Source: Streptomyces sp. NA02950
GTDB taxonomy: Bacteria > Actinomycetota > Actinomycetes > Streptomycetales > Streptomycetaceae
Assembly: GCF_013364155.1 (NCBI RefSeq)
Contig: NZ_CP054916.1
Coordinates: 2,541,001-2,605,000 of the forward strand
Direction of reading: 5' to 3'
Length of the DNA: 64,000 nt
Of the stretch, positions 48,470-57,174 are shown in pieces. The stretch's first letter is position 1. Each line of letters begins with the position of its first letter. The notes under the pieces are model-generated. The model saw only the letters and a list, made by a program, of their open reading frames with translations, did not search any database and was not told the origin of the DNA. The position numbers were made by a program, and so were the translations under genes.

Positions 48470-50470
48470 CTACGTGCCGTCGCTCTTGGCCGCGGCATCG
48501 ATGGCGGCCAGCGAGCGGCGCACCTGATTGCGGTCGGTGGTGTACCAGAAGTCCGGCATGGACTTCCGCAGGAACGAGCCGTAGCGCGCCCGCTCGACAC
48601 GGGGGTCCAGGACAGCGACGATGCCCCGGTCGCCGGACGCCCGGACCAGCCGTCCCGCCCCCTGCGCCATCAGCAGGGCGGCATGGGTCGCGGCGACAGC
48701 CATGAAGCCATTGCCCCCGGCCTCCTCCACCGCCTTCTGGCGAGCGCTCATCAGGGGGTCGTCGGGGCGGGGGAAGGGCACCCGGTCCATGACCACCAAC
48801 TGACAGCTCGGCCCCGGCACATCGACGCCCTGCCAGAGGGAGAGCGTGCCGAACAGGCAGGTCCTGGCGTCGGTGGCGAAGGCACGGATCAGCTCGCCGA
48901 GGGTCTCCTCGCCCTGGAGCAGGATGGGCATGTCCAGACGGCCCCGCAGCTCCTCCGCGGCCGTCTGCGCGGCCCGCATCGACGAGAACAGCCCGAGGGT
49001 GCGGCCCCCGGCGGCCTCGACCAGCTCCGTGAGCTCATCGAGCATGTCGGAGCGACTGCCCTCGCGGCCGGGCTGCGCCAGGTGCTTGGCGACGTAGAGG
49101 ATTCCCTGCTTCGAGTAGTCGAACGGCGAGCCGACATCGAGCCCCTGCCAGCGCGGGGCGGTGTCCCCGTCGCCCTCGGGGTCCTGCGGGCTGTCGGGGT
49201 TGAGGCCGAGGGAAGCGGCCACTCCGTTGAAGTCCCCGCCCAGCTTGAGGGTGGCGGAGGTGAGGATCACCGAGCGGTCCTCGAACAGCTTCTCGCGGAG
49301 CAGCCCGGAGACGGACAGCGGCGCGACGCGAAGTGAGGCACCGAAGCGGTCATGCCGCTCGTACCAGACCACGTCGAACTCTGAGCCCTCCACGATTCGC
49401 TCGGCCACCTGGAGGATGTTCTCCACGGAGCCGAGCGCCTGCTTCCGCACCGCGTCCTCATCCTGAACGGAGGAGTCACGTGTGGTGCCGAGCGCCGAGA
49501 TGACCGTACGGGAGGCGTCGCGCAGCGCCATCAGGGCGTAGCCGAGGTCTTCGGGGATCTCCTCGAGACGGCCGGGTAGGGCCAGCTCCATGAGCCGTTC
49601 GAAGGTCTCGGCTGCGGTCTGAAGGGCGTCCGCCGCCTTCTCGTTGACCAGCTTGGCGGCGCGCCGCACCGCGCGGTTGACCTGGCCGGGGGTGAGCTCG
49701 CCGCTGGCGACGCCGGTGACGCGGGAGACCAGCTCATGCGCCTCGTCGACGATCAGCACCTCGTGGCCGGGCAACACAGGGGCACCCTCGATGGCGTCGA
49801 TGGCGAGCAGGGCGTGATTGGTGACGACGACCTCGGCCAGCTTGGCCCGCTCGCGGGCGGCCTCGGCGAAGCACTCCGCGCCGTAGGCACACTTGGAAGC
49901 GCCGAGGCACTCCCGGGAGGTCACGGACACCTGGGACCAGGCACGGTCGGAGACCCCTGGGGTGAGGTCGTCGCGGTCGCCGGTCTCGGTCTCATCGGCC
50001 CAGTCGCGCAGCCGCAGCAGGTCCTTGCCCAGCTTGCTGGTGGGCGCCGCGGCCTCGAAGGGATCGAACAGTCCGGCTTCGTCGGCGTCCTCCTGCGGTA
50101 CGCCCTCGTGGAGGCGGTGCAGGCACAGGTAGTTGGAGCGGCCCTTGAGCATGGCGAACTCGGGCCGTCGACGCAGCAGCGGGTGCAGCGCCTCGACGGT
50201 GCGGGGCAGATCGCGCTCGACGAGCTGACGCTGGAGGGCGAGGGTCGCCGTGGCGACCACGACGCGCTCGCCCTGGGCGAGGGCGGGGACCAGATAGCCG
50301 AGGGACTTGCCGGTGCCGGTGCCGGCCTGCACCAGCAGATGGGAGCTGTCGTCGATCGCCTCCGCCACGGCTTCCGCCATGGCGGTCTGGCCAGGGCGTT
50401 CGGTGCCGCCGACGGCGGTGACGGCGGCGTGGAGCAGGTCGGCGAGGGGAGGCGAGGACGATTCAGTCAT
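48470..50470 (-). CDS. dinG: DinG/XPD-type ATP-dependent DNA helicase with Fe-S cluster
   Basis: A 666-residue SF2 helicase: Walker A QAGTGTGKS at residues 48-56, motif II VDEAHEL at 241-247, and motif VI near GAGRLVRASGDRG. Cysteines C116, C188, C194 and C200 match the four ligands of the XPD/DinG 4Fe-4S cluster. It unwinds forked or R-loop DNA during repair. It converges on lexA, but no LexA box is visible in its upstream 200 bp. The gene symbol follows the family; no experimental link is implied. Confidence 0.88.
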   Translation of the reverse strand: MTESSSPPLADLLHAAVTAVGGTERPGQTAMAEAVAEAIDDSSHLLVQAGTGTGKSLGYLVPALAQGERVVVATATLALQRQLVERDLPRTVEALHPLLRRRPEFAMLKGRSNYLCLHRLHEGVPQEDADEAGLFDPFEAAAPTSKLGKDLLRLRDWADETETGDRDDLTPGVSDRAWSQVSVTSRECLGASKCAYGAECFAEAARERAKLAEVVVTNHALLAIDAIEGAPVLPGHEVLIVDEAHELVSRVTGVASGELTPGQVNRAVRRAAKLVNEKAADALQTAAETFERLMELALPGRLEEIPEDLGYALMALRDASRTVISALGTTRDSSVQDEDAVRKQALGSVENILQVAERIVEGSEFDVVWYERHDRFGASLRVAPLSVSGLLREKLFEDRSVILTSATLKLGGDFNGVAASLGLNPDSPQDPEGDGDTAPRWQGLDVGSPFDYSKQGILYVAKHLAQPGREGSRSDMLDELTELVEAAGGRTLGLFSSMRAAQTAAEELRGRLDMPILLQGEETLGELIRAFATDARTCLFGTLSLWQGVDVPGPSCQLVVMDRVPFPRPDDPLMSARQKAVEEAGGNGFMAVAATHAALLMAQGAGRLVRASGDRGIVAVLDPRVERARYGSFLRKSMPDFWYTTDRNQVRRSLAAIDAAAKSDGT

Positions 50471-50693
50471 AGGGCTGCCAGCCTACGGGGCGGCACCGAC
50501 ATCGCTCTCCTCAGTCCGCTCGGTGACCGACGGATCCGGCCGGAGTTCTTGTCGAGGGGGAACCGGATCCACGCGAGCGGTGTATCAGAAGCAGAGACAC
50601 ACACCGGAGCCAACGCGTGACAGAAGGCTACGTGAGCGGCTGGAACACAGATCATGGAAGGCGGCACAGTGAGGGCGGATCGGGGATGACGGA

Positions 50694-51395
50694 TCAGAGC
50701 AGGTGGCGCAGGGCACGGTCGCGGAGCATCAGGGCCGCGCGCTTATCGGGGAGTTCGACCTCGGCCGAGAAACGGAAGCCCGCGCCGAGAAAGGCGGCGA
50801 TGGAGGGGGTGTTGCGCAGATCCGGCTCGGCCACGACGCGGGAGCAGGACGGCCGGTGGTCGAGGACAAGATCGGCGGCGGCGCGCAGCAGCGTGGTGCC
50901 CAGACCCTGACCGCGGTCGCTGACCCGGCCGATGAGGAGATGGACACCGGTGTCATGCGGCCGGGCCGGGTAGTACCGGGCGAGCGGGTCGAGATCGGCG
51001 CGGTACAGCTCCCAGTAGCTCATGGGCACCCCGTCCAGGACGCCGAGGCAGGGCACGCTCCGGCCGTCACCGTCGAGCTGGCCGCCCAGGTGGCTCGCGG
51101 TGGCCTCATCGGGACCGTCCAGCTCCCAGAAGGCCGCGACGGCAGGGTCGTTCATCCATTGGGCGATCAGCCGGAGATCACGCCCGATACGGACGGGGAC
51201 GAGCTGGAAGGCGCCCGCCGAGGTGCTGGTGGGGCCCCATTCGGCGATCTGGTCGAGCAGGTCCGGCCGACTGTGGGTCTCCGCCCCGGCGAGGCGCTCG
51301 TCACTGAGGTGTGCGGCGTCCTCCTCTTCCTGGCGCAGCCGCAGGTCGATGGTGTCGTCGGTCTCGGAGCTCGTGGTGGAGTCGGTGTGCGGCAC
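50694..51395 (-). CDS. Siderophore-type GNAT acetyltransferase (IucB/AlcB family)
   Basis: A 233-residue protein of the AlcB/IucB acyltransferase family, with PVRIGRDLRLIAQWMNDPAVAAFWELDG, GVHLLIGRVSDRGQGLGTTLLRAAADL (the acetyl-CoA loop) and VVAEPDLRNTPSIAAFLGAGF. These enzymes acylate an N-hydroxylated amine during hydroxamate siderophore synthesis. GTG 51395 follows GGAGAG. It is the last gene of a three-gene unit with an IucA/IucC synthetase and a class III aminotransferase. Confidence 0.87.
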   Translation of the reverse strand: MPHTDSTTSSETDDTIDLRLRQEEEDAAHLSDERLAGAETHSRPDLLDQIAEWGPTSTSAGAFQLVPVRIGRDLRLIAQWMNDPAVAAFWELDGPDEATASHLGGQLDGDGRSVPCLGVLDGVPMSYWELYRADLDPLARYYPARPHDTGVHLLIGRVSDRGQGLGTTLLRAAADLVLDHRPSCSRVVAEPDLRNTPSIAAFLGAGFRFSAEVELPDKRAALMLRDRALRHLL

Positions 51396-51560
51396 GACGA
51401 CGCTCTCCTCTCATGGGTCTCAGGCGCGTGGTGGTTCTCCGGCACGGCGTGGTGAGCGTGATGCCGCGGATGCCGGTGCGGGACACGTCGGTGCGGAACA
51501 TGTCGACGGGGGCACGGCGATGCGGGGCTGTTGGTGGGTGCTGCCTGGGTGGAGGCGGCG

Positions 51561-53936
51561 TCATGGTGAAGGGATGACAGCGGTGGCGGCCGATGCGGCA
51601 AGGGGGTTGGCGATGGTGACGTAGACCGACTGGGTGTCCACAGGGCCCACGAGTTCGTCCAGGCCGTGCAGTCGGGTGTGCAGATTGGCCTTGCAACGGA
51701 GGGTGGGTGTGTCGAGGAGCCGTGCGGGCAGCGGTGAGCGGGTTCTGCCGGGGCCGGACGCGGCAGCGGCCAGGAAGCGGCGGAACGCGGCCAGCAGGAC
51801 ACGCTCGTCAACGAGCCGCTGGGACCCGAACGCACCGACAAGACCGAGGACGTTGTTGATGCCGAGGTAGTAGGCGAACCGTTCGTCGGTGACCTCGTCG
51901 GACACGAAGGTGTCGCTGAGGGCGCCGATTCCGGGCAGCCGCCGCTGGAGTTCGGCGTGCCGGGACTCACGGAAGTAGTAGCCCTGGTTGTCCCGGTAGC
52001 GGCCGCCGACGGGCCAGCCGTCGGGATCGAGCAGCACCAGGGTGTTCTGCTGATGAGCCTCCAGCGCGATACCGGCCTCGCCGTCCAGCCACAGCACGGG
52101 ACGTACAACGGTGTGGAGATAGCGCAGGAACCACTCGGCGGCGACGGCCGCTGCGGAGCGACCGGTACGGGCGGCGAGACGGGCGACGAGGTGTGCGAGC
52201 CGGGAGCGCATTACCGGCTGCCCGGGCCAGGGGCGGAGCGCGATGAGCCCGGCGACGCATACGGCGTCGTCGCCCGGCCCGAACGGGTTGTGCCGGACGA
52301 CAACGTCCAGTCCGGTCAATGGTTCCCCGTCCGGCCCGTCGACCGCGAGCCAGGCAGGGTCGCGGACGATGTCGAAACCGGGGAACCCGGAGAAGGCCGC
52401 CCGCCACTGCTCGGCCAGTCCGCTGCGGAGCAGTCGGTGGACCTCGACACCACGACGGAGCTCCTTACGCAGGTTCTCACGACGGGAGTTGGTGATCCGC
52501 AGAGCCAGGGAGAGTTTGAGCATCGCGGGCGCACCGGGCCGGTACACGGTGCGGACCGAAGACGTGGGGCTCCAGCGACCGCCCGACGGACCGAGGTCGT
52601 GCAGCACCCCCGCGTCGAAGAGTGCGGCGACGGCCGGACGATGCCTGATCTCGCGGGCCTGCCAGGGATGGAGGGGCAACGGGACGGTCCCGGCAGGCAG
52701 TTGAAGACCGCTGCCCGCGAGTGAGAGGGCGAGCCGCTCGGCGGGCACGGTCCGGCCGCGCTCGGTCCAGGCCGACTCGCAGGCCAGCACGGACCGGTCG
52801 ACGGCGATCCAGTGAAGGGGGAAGGAGCCGTACGACTCCGGTGAGCAGACGGACGATTCGGTGTCGGAGAGACCCTCACGGCTCTTCGGCGTGGGATGGA
52901 GGGGGTGACCGAGGACGAGGGACTGCTCCGCGCTGAGAAACGGGGTGCTCATGCCGGGATCGGCGGGAACGGCTCGACGGTGGGCGAGGAACGCGGCGGT
53001 ACGCCGCACCGAGTCCGCCACCCGGCCAATGAGTTCGGTGCCGTCCGCGGCGGGGTCGTCACGGCGTGCGCCGTAGGCCGCTTCGCGGGTCAGCAGGGCC
53101 GCGAGGGTGACCGCGCCGACGGAGGGTGCGTCATGGGGACCGTGCTCCAGCACTGGCGGTCCGAAGCGGTGCCATCCGGTGGGTGACCAGTACCGCACGG
53201 GGACGAGGAGGACGGTTCCGCTCGCTGCGAGGGGAATGCGGAGCGTGTCACCGTCAGGACGCGGGGTGCGGTTCTCCCGGATCCAGCAGCGGAGCAGATT
53301 CTCGACGCCCGCCGTGTCCGCCACGACCTGCGGGTCGGGGTCGTCGAGGGGGTCGGGGGCCGCCGGCGGTGGGCCGCCGGTGGCGGGCACACCCTGGCTG
53401 CCGCGGCTCGGGGAGCTCGGGGAGCTCGGAGTGCTCGGGGCGCTAGGGGCGCTAGGGGCGCTAGGGGTGCTAGGGGCTGAAGCTCCTGGGCCCGCGGCGG
53501 TGGAGTCCTGGGCGCCTCGGACTTGAGCACTCGTGTCCTGGGTGCTCCGGTCCTGGCGCGGCAGGATCGCCGTGACCGCCTGCGGGACCGTGGGTGGTGG
53601 CTCGGCTGCGGGAGGCTGGGCAGGGGGCGCGAGCGGCGCCAGGGTGGGCGGGGTCGCGGATGGCATGGGCGGTGCGGGCATCTGTGGTGCCAGGGGAACC
53701 GAGGGGCTCTCCCCCGCCGTCCCTGCCGCTCTCGCGACGGCGGAGGGCAGAACCGCCGGCGGCACCACCACCGCCGGTCCCCCGGCCGCCTGTCCCCCGG
53801 CCCGCCCGCCTGAGGGCGGTCCTCCTTGGGGCGTGCCACCGGGGGGCGGCGGGGTCGCCGATCCCGCCGGGGGCGGCTGCACCGGGGGGGCGGGCCGGGC
53901 GGCGCGGCGACCGTCCGGGGCGCTGTGGTCGGTCAT
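51561..53936 (-). CDS. IucA/IucC-family (NIS) siderophore synthetase with long Pro-rich N-terminus
   Basis: A protein of about 791 residues. The C-terminal 570 residues are an NRPS-independent siderophore synthetase: PLPLHPWQAREIRH, MLKLSLALRITNSRRENL and ALEAHQQNTLVLLD mark the ATP and substrate sites, and the end matches the FhuF-like/IucA C-terminal domain (LRCKANLHTRLHGLD). It joins citrate- or dicarboxylate-derived acids to amines by acyl-adenylation. The first 200 residues are Pro/Ala/Ser-rich and disordered, partly encoded by a 9-bp tandem repeat; such a tail is unusual in the family. The start is uncertain: ATG 53936 (MTDHSAPDG) or ATG 53996; neither has a good ribosome site. Confidence 0.87.
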   Translation of the reverse strand: MTDHSAPDGRRAARPAPPVQPPPAGSATPPPPGGTPQGGPPSGGRAGGQAAGGPAVVVPPAVLPSAVARAAGTAGESPSVPLAPQMPAPPMPSATPPTLAPLAPPAQPPAAEPPPTVPQAVTAILPRQDRSTQDTSAQVRGAQDSTAAGPGASAPSTPSAPSAPSAPSTPSSPSSPSRGSQGVPATGGPPPAAPDPLDDPDPQVVADTAGVENLLRCWIRENRTPRPDGDTLRIPLAASGTVLLVPVRYWSPTGWHRFGPPVLEHGPHDAPSVGAVTLAALLTREAAYGARRDDPAADGTELIGRVADSVRRTAAFLAHRRAVPADPGMSTPFLSAEQSLVLGHPLHPTPKSREGLSDTESSVCSPESYGSFPLHWIAVDRSVLACESAWTERGRTVPAERLALSLAGSGLQLPAGTVPLPLHPWQAREIRHRPAVAALFDAGVLHDLGPSGGRWSPTSSVRTVYRPGAPAMLKLSLALRITNSRRENLRKELRRGVEVHRLLRSGLAEQWRAAFSGFPGFDIVRDPAWLAVDGPDGEPLTGLDVVVRHNPFGPGDDAVCVAGLIALRPWPGQPVMRSRLAHLVARLAARTGRSAAAVAAEWFLRYLHTVVRPVLWLDGEAGIALEAHQQNTLVLLDPDGWPVGGRYRDNQGYYFRESRHAELQRRLPGIGALSDTFVSDEVTDERFAYYLGINNVLGLVGAFGSQRLVDERVLLAAFRRFLAAAASGPGRTRSPLPARLLDTPTLRCKANLHTRLHGLDELVGPVDTQSVYVTIANPLAASAATAVIPSP
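53411..53473. repeat. 9-bp minisatellite inside the siderophore synthetase gene
   Basis: Seven consecutive 9-bp units of the form GGGNGCTNG, the middle three being identical GGGCGCTAG. They encode Ser-Ala-Pro, Ser-Thr-Pro and Ser-Ser-Pro triplets on the minus strand. Being a multiple of 3, copy-number change would keep the frame. Confidence 0.85.
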
Positions 53937-54095
53937 GACACCGGTCTCTGGGTCCGGCTGGGAAGGAAGGGGGGCTCCCCCGGGGGAGTGCGGCATGGTG
54001 GGTGCGGCGCGGGCGTCACGTCGGTCGGTCCGTGGCCCGGTGCCTGCCTCCTTCGCTGGTGCGGTGGGGGTGCGGTGGTGCGGGTGCGGGACGCG

Positions 54096-55670
54096 TCACC
54101 GGTGGTCTCCGGCGAACGGCGGTGCGGTCGGCGGGCGTTCGGGGCCAGGGACTCCGGCAGTGGCGCGGATCGCGGCGTCGAGGGCGTCGGCGAGCCGGTC
54201 GAGGACCGCTTCGGCCTGTTCGTCGGTGATGGTCAATGGCGGAAGGAGGCGAATGACCGCGGCGTGGCGGCCGCCCAGTTCGACGATCAGGCCACGACGC
54301 AGGCACTCCTGCTGAACGGCTGCCGCGAGCATCGGAGCGGCAGGCCGGGCCCGTAGGGCACCGCTCCCTGGAGATCCGGCCCCAGGGACCTCTGTTCCCG
54401 GACCCATGGCATCCGGAGGCTCGGCGCCCCGGCTCACCGCCTCCGCCGGTTGGCCGGCCCCGACCTGACCGGACCCCACCTGACCGGCCCTCACCTGCTC
54501 GACACTCACCCGCTGGGCCTCGGGGTTGACGAGTTCGAGGCCGAGCATGAGGCCGCGGCCGCGTACGTCACCGATGTGGGGGTGGTGCTCGGCGAGTTGG
54601 CGCAGGCGGAGCAGCATACGTTCACCGAGGGCGGCGGCGCGCTCCGCGAGGTGGTTCTCCCGTACGTAGGCGAGGGTCGCCGCACCCGCGGCCATGGCCA
54701 GTTGGTTGCCCCGGAAGGTGCCCGCGTGGGCGCCCGGAGCCCAGGCGTCCAGCTCCTCGTGGTAGACGATGACGGCCAGCGGCATGCTGCCGCCGATGGC
54801 CTTCGACAGCACCATCACATCGGGCACCACTCCGCTGTGCTGGACCGCCCAGAAGGCGCCGGTGCGCCCGACGCCGGTCTGGACCTCGTCCACGATCAGC
54901 GGGAGGGAGCGGGCCGCGGTGATCTCCCTCATCCGCCGCAGCCAGCCGTCCGGAGCGGGGATCACGCCGCCCTCGCCCTGCACCGGCTCCAGGATCATTC
55001 CGGCGGGGGTGCCCGCCCCGCTCTTGGGGTCGTCCAGGAGGCTCTCGGTCCAGCGCGCCGAGAGTTCAGCGCCGCGTTCCCCGCCCACGCCGAAGGGGCA
55101 GCGGTAGTCGTAGGGGAAGGGCAGCCGGGCCGTGCACACCGAGGGGGCGCCGCCGGACGCGGCCAGCGCCCCGGCCGTCATCCCGTGGTAGGCCCCGGAG
55201 AAGGCCAGCAGTCCCTCTCGCCCGGTGGCGGTCCGCACCAGCTTGAGTGCGGCCTCGACCGCGTCCGTGCCCGCGGGTCCGCAGAACTGCACCCGCGCGT
55301 GGCGGGCCAGTTCGGGTGGCAGCGTGCTGAACAGCTCCTCGGTGAAGGCGTCCTTGACCGGCGTGGCCAGATCCAGGACCTGGAGCGGTGCTCCCGAGTC
55401 CAGCACGCCGCGGATGGCATCCAGCACCACCGGGTGGTTGTGTCCCAGCGCCAGAGTCCCGGCGCCGGAGAGGCAGTCCAGGTAGCGACGGCCGTCGGCG
55501 CCCTCGATCGTCAGTCCTCGCGCACGCACCGGCACGATGGGCAGCGCCCGCGCATAGGTGCGGGCGGCGGACTCACGCAGTGCCTGACGGCGCAGAATGC
55601 CCTGGGCGCCGCTCCCCCCGCCGTCGGGCGCACCGGGCAGGGGCATCGGCGGGAGCTGGGTCACGGCCAT
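54096..55670 (-). CDS. Class III PLP aminotransferase (diaminobutyrate--2-oxoglutarate type)
   Basis: A 524-residue fold-type I aminotransferase close to diaminobutyrate aminotransferases: LDCLSGAGTLALGHNHPVV, FSGAYHGMTAGALAASGG, EPVQGEGGVIP, LIVDEVQTGVGRTG, and the PLP lysine in VLSKAIGGSMPLAV. A low-complexity insert of about 50 residues near residue 405, partly made of 15-bp DNA repeats, interrupts the C-terminal domain. It would make a diamine precursor for the synthetase. The usual partner decarboxylase is absent. It is the first gene of the three-gene unit; no iron box is visible upstream. Confidence 0.87.
   Translation of the reverse strand: MAVTQLPPMPLPGAPDGGGSGAQGILRRQALRESAARTYARALPIVPVRARGLTIEGADGRRYLDCLSGAGTLALGHNHPVVLDAIRGVLDSGAPLQVLDLATPVKDAFTEELFSTLPPELARHARVQFCGPAGTDAVEAALKLVRTATGREGLLAFSGAYHGMTAGALAASGGAPSVCTARLPFPYDYRCPFGVGGERGAELSARWTESLLDDPKSGAGTPAGMILEPVQGEGGVIPAPDGWLRRMREITAARSLPLIVDEVQTGVGRTGAFWAVQHSGVVPDVMVLSKAIGGSMPLAVIVYHEELDAWAPGAHAGTFRGNQLAMAAGAATLAYVRENHLAERAAALGERMLLRLRQLAEHHPHIGDVRGRGLMLGLELVNPEAQRVSVEQVRAGQVGSGQVGAGQPAEAVSRGAEPPDAMGPGTEVPGAGSPGSGALRARPAAPMLAAAVQQECLRRGLIVELGGRHAAVIRLLPPLTITDEQAEAVLDRLADALDAAIRATAGVPGPERPPTAPPFAGDHR
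54451..54495. repeat. 15-bp tandem repeat in the aminotransferase insert
   Basis: Three 15-bp units (TGACCGGACCCCACC and close variants). They encode GQVGSGQVGAGQ-like residues on the minus strand. Confidence 0.75.
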
Positions 55671-55918
55671 GGCTCACGGTCCTCCTGCTGCTGACTGCTG
55701 CTGAACACCCTCCGGCAGTCCCCCGTACGTACCAACGACGGGTCAGCCCCGGGATCACGGGCTGACCGAAGATCCTTGCCGCCCCGGGAACCAAGGACCC
55801 GCCTTCAGCCGTCGTAGGCGGCACGGGCATAGTGGGAGACCACCCCGTCGCCGGGGCGGTGCATGACAAATCCACACAGGACGTAGAGCAGCTCAGAACA
55901 TCAGGGGGAGTTCCGCCG

Positions 55919-57094
55919 ATGCCATCCACACGCCGACCCGCGCTGGCCGTGGCCGCCGTCACCGCCGTGCTGGCGCTGACCGCCACCGCGTGCGGCTCGT
56001 CGGACGACACGACCGAGTCCAAGGCGCCCGCGTCATCGGGCCAGCAGGGCACGGGTGACATCAAGCTGCCCGACAACCTCAACGACAGGCTGAAGAACCT
56101 CGGCGTCGATCTCGACGACTGGAAGAACGGCGCCTGGGACAAGTGGAACAAGGACGACTGGCTGCGCGAGGCCGGTGACTTCATCAACCCGATCATCAAG
56201 GGTCTGTGGAAGCCGGACCGGATGCGGGACGCGCAGGAGCCCGACAAGCCGGTCGACGACGGCGACATCGCGGACGACCAGGGGGTGACCGACCCGGATC
56301 CGAAGCCGGTCACGGCCAAGGAGGTCGGCCACCCGTACAGCACCAACGTCCCCTACGCGGGCAAGGTCTTCTTCGACAGCCCCGAGGGTTCGATGGTCTG
56401 CTCCGCGACCGTGGTCAAGGACCCCGCGCACCCCGGGAAGTCCAACATGGTGTGGACCGCGGGCCACTGCGTCCACGCGGGCAAGGGCGGCGGCTGGTAC
56501 AAGAACCTGATGTTCGTCCCCTCCTACAACGATGCCGGAAAGTCGGCGGCCGACCTGAAGAACGCCACCAAGGAAGAGCTCGCGCCCAAGGGCGTCTGGT
56601 GGGCCGACTGGGCGCAGACGTCCTCGCAGTGGATCGACACCGGCGCGGCGGTCGGCGGCAAGGGCGCTCCTTACGACTTCGCGGTGATCCATGTGAAGCC
56701 GGAGAACAGCGGCGGCAAGTCGCTGGAGGAGACGGTCGGGGGCGCGCTGCCGGTCGACTTCAATGCCCCGGCGGTGAAGTCCATCAACGAGATCACGGCC
56801 ACCGGTTACCCGGCCGCCCCGCCGTTCGACGGCCAGAAGATGAACCAGTGCGCGGACAAGCCGGGTCGGCTGTCGCTGGAAGCCAAGCAGCCGACCATGT
56901 ACCGCATCGGCTGCACGATGACCGCCGGTTCGTCGGGCGGCGGCTGGGTCGCCGAGGGCGCCGACGGCAAGCCCGCGCTGGTGTCCAACACCTCCATAGG
57001 CCCGTCCAACGCCACCTGGCTGGCCGGTCCGCACCTCGGCCCCGAGGCCAAGGGCGTCTACAACGCGGTGAGCAAGAAGTTCGCGAACCAGTGA
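55919..57094 (+). CDS. Trypsin-like serine peptidase, probable lipoprotein
   Basis: A 391-residue exported protein. The signal peptide ends in ALTATAC, a lipobox with C25 as the lipidation site. A Lys/Asp-rich linker (about residues 30-135) leads to an S1-type protease domain with H183 (WTAGHCV), D253 (PYDFAVI) and S339 (TAGSSGGGW). The spacing fits the V8/trypsin-like group. It would be anchored on the outer face of the membrane. ATG 55919 follows AGGGGGAG. Its downstream terminator palindrome has been split by IS30 copy 2. Confidence 0.9.
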   Translation: MPSTRRPALAVAAVTAVLALTATACGSSDDTTESKAPASSGQQGTGDIKLPDNLNDRLKNLGVDLDDWKNGAWDKWNKDDWLREAGDFINPIIKGLWKPDRMRDAQEPDKPVDDGDIADDQGVTDPDPKPVTAKEVGHPYSTNVPYAGKVFFDSPEGSMVCSATVVKDPAHPGKSNMVWTAGHCVHAGKGGGWYKNLMFVPSYNDAGKSAADLKNATKEELAPKGVWWADWAQTSSQWIDTGAAVGGKGAPYDFAVIHVKPENSGGKSLEETVGGALPVDFNAPAVKSINEITATGYPAAPPFDGQKMNQCADKPGRLSLEAKQPTMYRIGCTMTAGSSGGGWVAEGADGKPALVSNTSIGPSNATWLAGPHLGPEAKGVYNAVSKKFANQ

Positions 57095-57151
57095 GCCGGT
57101 AGGGTGCGCGGCGGGGCCGCCCGCCGCGCACCCGCTCGGAGCGTCCGCACG

Positions 57152-57170
57152 GACGAGGGCCCGCCCCCGG
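57152..57170. terminator. Left arm of a hairpin split by IS30 copy 2
   Basis: These 19 nt are the exact reverse complement of 58660-58678. Joined, they make a perfect 19-bp stem with the tetraloop AGAT, between the convergent peptidase and hflX genes, that is, a bidirectional terminator. Confidence 0.88.
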
Positions 57171-57171
57171 A

Positions 57172-57174
57172 GAT
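57172..57174. repeat. Target-site duplication GAT, left copy (IS30 copy 2)
   Basis: Equal to 58657-58659. An adjoining C makes GATC possible. Confidence 0.7.

Noticed and set aside
50471..50693. LexA box before the DinG-type helicase
   Set aside because: No CGAAC-N4-GTTCG-like sequence is present; the closest (GAACCGGATCC) lacks the right half.
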